17,169 nucleotides of DNA from Candidatus Undinarchaeales archaeon (lineage in GTDB: Archaea > SpSt-1190 > JASMDC01). Position numbers and translations under genes: made by a program. The notes under the pieces are model-generated. The model ran no database searches and was not told where the DNA came from. It saw nothing but the letters and a program-made list of their open reading frames with translations. The stretch is from positions 1 through 17,169 of the forward strand of contig JASMDC010000060.1 of NCBI GenBank assembly GCA_030753015.1, given 5' to 3'. Below, one piece after another: positions 16,118-17,169 of the stretch; position 1 is the stretch's first letter; the number at the start of each line of letters is the position of its first letter.

Positions 16118-17167
16118 CTATATCTCGTGCTTCAGCCACTTGAAGATGCGGTCGAGCAACTTGACGTCGGCTGATGAGTTCCTTTCGAACATGACGGCAT
16201 CCCCGATGAACACGACACGGCCGTTGCCGTTCTCGGCCTTTCCCATAACCGCGCAGGTACCGCTATACTCGTCCTCGTCCCATGTGCCCGAACCGTCGGC
16301 GTCGGAGAAGCTCTTTTCGCTCGAGAATAGGAGGACCTGACCGTACCAGTCGGTGAGACGGAGCGAGCAGCTGCGGTCCACCTGGAAGGCTTCCAGCCCT
16401 TCGGTGATGGCATGGGGCAGGGCGTACATGTGCGGAGCGTACGTAGCGCTGCCCGATTCATCGTAGCTCGAGACAATATCGCTGTTGAAGCTGGCCCCGA
16501 ACCTCTTGGCAAGGCCGTTGAGGTTCGAGTTGTCCTCACCACCGTCCCCAACGAGAAGGAGGCCCATGCCGCTCTCGACGTTGAACGCGATCGACTTGAC
16601 CTCGTTGGGGGAGAGCGGCTCCTGCGGTTTGACCACCATGAGGACCTTTCCCGAGAACGATGAGGGATCCTTCACCGTGGGAAATGGCATGTTCCCGATA
16701 CGCCGGCTCTTGGCCAGGAGCGCGGTCACTCCCTGGGGACGCGGAGGTGGCGGCCCCTGCGGTGTGGCCTTCTTCGGTGGTGGTGCTCTCGCACTCTTCG
16801 GTGGTGGTGCTCTCTCACTCTTCGGTGGCGGTGCTCTCTGCGAGGTCTTCAACTCGTGGGCCTGCTTCTGTGGCGGCTTCTTGGCCGGAGCGGGAGGTGC
16901 AGCTGGGGGGGGATCAAGCCCGAGCGGCAATCCTCTGCTGAAACGCAGGGCGAGGTTGGACAGGAGCGCCAGAAGACCTCCCAATAGGAACCCTCCCACG
17001 GCGAAACCGAAGGGGAATATAGCGACAGCCGACAATCCCATGCTGCCGCTCGCATCGTCGAAGCCGATGAGCGGACCGATGATCGTTCCTATCTGCTTTG
17101 TTGCATAACCTCGACGTTTGCCCCCTCTCCCTACCCCATCACTACGCTCCCGCCCCTGCCCGGGCAT
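16118..17167 (-). CDS. Membrane protein with proline-rich linker and DUF4350/GIFT-like domain
   Basis: At least 349 residues; the ATG is at the window edge, so the true start may lie beyond it or further in. Residues 1-42 are basic, then Ile/Gly-rich. A strong hydrophobic segment covers about residues 43-76 (AVAIFPFGFAVGGFLLGGLL core). Residues about 84-146 form a Pro/Lys/Ala-rich linker with three 8-residue RAPPPKSE-type repeats. Residues about 165-349 match the general pattern of the DUF4350/GIFT (GldG/IFT52 N-terminal-like) fold: a hydrophobic strand with VVKP, LSPNEVKSI, a glycine-rich strand (MGLLLVGDGGED), LAKRFGASFNSDIV, and a final RVVFIGDAVMFE with KLLDRIFKWLK. These domains are generally non-catalytic glutamine-amidotransferase-like folds that bind small ligands or partners. 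The linker may hold the domain off the membrane; which side is uncertain. The propeller gene follows on the same strand after 78 bases. The family call is by motif memory only. Confidence 0.82.
   Translation of the reverse strand: MPGQGRERSDGVGRGGKRRGYATKQIGTIIGPLIGFDDASGSMGLSAVAIFPFGFAVGGFLLGGLLALLSNLALRFSRGLPLGLDPPPAAPPAPAKKPPQKQAHELKTSQRAPPPKSERAPPPKSARAPPPKKATPQGPPPPRPQGVTALLAKSRRIGNMPFPTVKDPSSFSGKVLMVVKPQEPLSPNEVKSIAFNVESGMGLLLVGDGGEDNSNLNGLAKRFGASFNSDIVSSYDESGSATYAPHMYALPHAITEGLEAFQVDRSCSLRLTDWYGQVLLFSSEKSFSDADGSGTWDEDEYSGTCAVMGKAENGNGRVVFIGDAVMFERNSSADVKLLDRIFKWLKHEI
16773..16844 (-). repeat. Three 24-base coding repeats (PPPK linker)
   Basis: Three consecutive 24-base units (16773-16796, 16797-16820, 16821-16844) encode the 8-residue pattern (S/Q/A)RAPPPK(S/K). 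They sit in the proline-rich linker between the membrane segment and the GIFT-like domain. Copy number could vary between strains, changing linker length. Confidence 0.85.
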
Positions 17168-17169
17168 AG

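Overview
This window reads as part of a GC-rich archaeal chromosome that encodes large, disulfide-rich cell-surface proteins. Three sequence features point to an archaeon. Several start codons have a TATA-like box about 37-52 bases upstream (TTTATA near 5076, CTTTATAT near 14475, TTAAATA on the minus strand near 16088). Leaders are very short, so transcripts look near-leaderless. No bacterial -35/-10 pair is evident. Tandem CGDGxCDPGEC modules, CARDB/NEW3-like beta domains and VCBS/FG-GAP-type calcium repeats are common in secreted proteins of uncultured archaea, including DPANN lineages, but the exact lineage cannot be read from this window. Five of the seven visible stop codons are TAG, two are TAA and none is TGA.

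Layout on the plus strand: the 3' end of an unidentified gene (2-151); a 250-residue membrane protein with an acidic cytoplasmic half and an eight-cysteine ectodomain (191-943); a 1352-residue secreted protein with two different families of cysteine-rich repeats, three beta-sandwich domains, a coiled coil and a C-terminal membrane anchor (999-5057); a giant 3114-residue exported protein (5113-14457); and a small 86-residue soluble protein behind a strong TATA box (14516-14776). On the minus strand, convergent with these, are a seven-bladed FG-GAP/VCBS-like beta-propeller with a lipobox-like anchor, built from exact 150-base tandem repeats (14786-16039), and a membrane-anchored protein with a proline-rich linker and a DUF4350/GIFT-like domain (16118-17167, possibly continuing past the window edge).

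I infer that the three large plus-strand products form one cell-surface assembly: a small anchored ectodomain, a long cysteine-rich stalk with a coiled coil and membrane anchor, and a giant secreted component. The support is co-orientation, short 55-58 base gaps, and shared export signals, cysteine richness and even cysteine counts. The minus-strand propeller and GIFT-like protein are also membrane-anchored, and all five may work at the envelope, but nothing in the sequence proves physical interaction. I recognise no enzyme active site in the two giant proteins. There are no rRNA, tRNA, CRISPR, transposase or prophage features, and no gene-free stretch over 300 bases.
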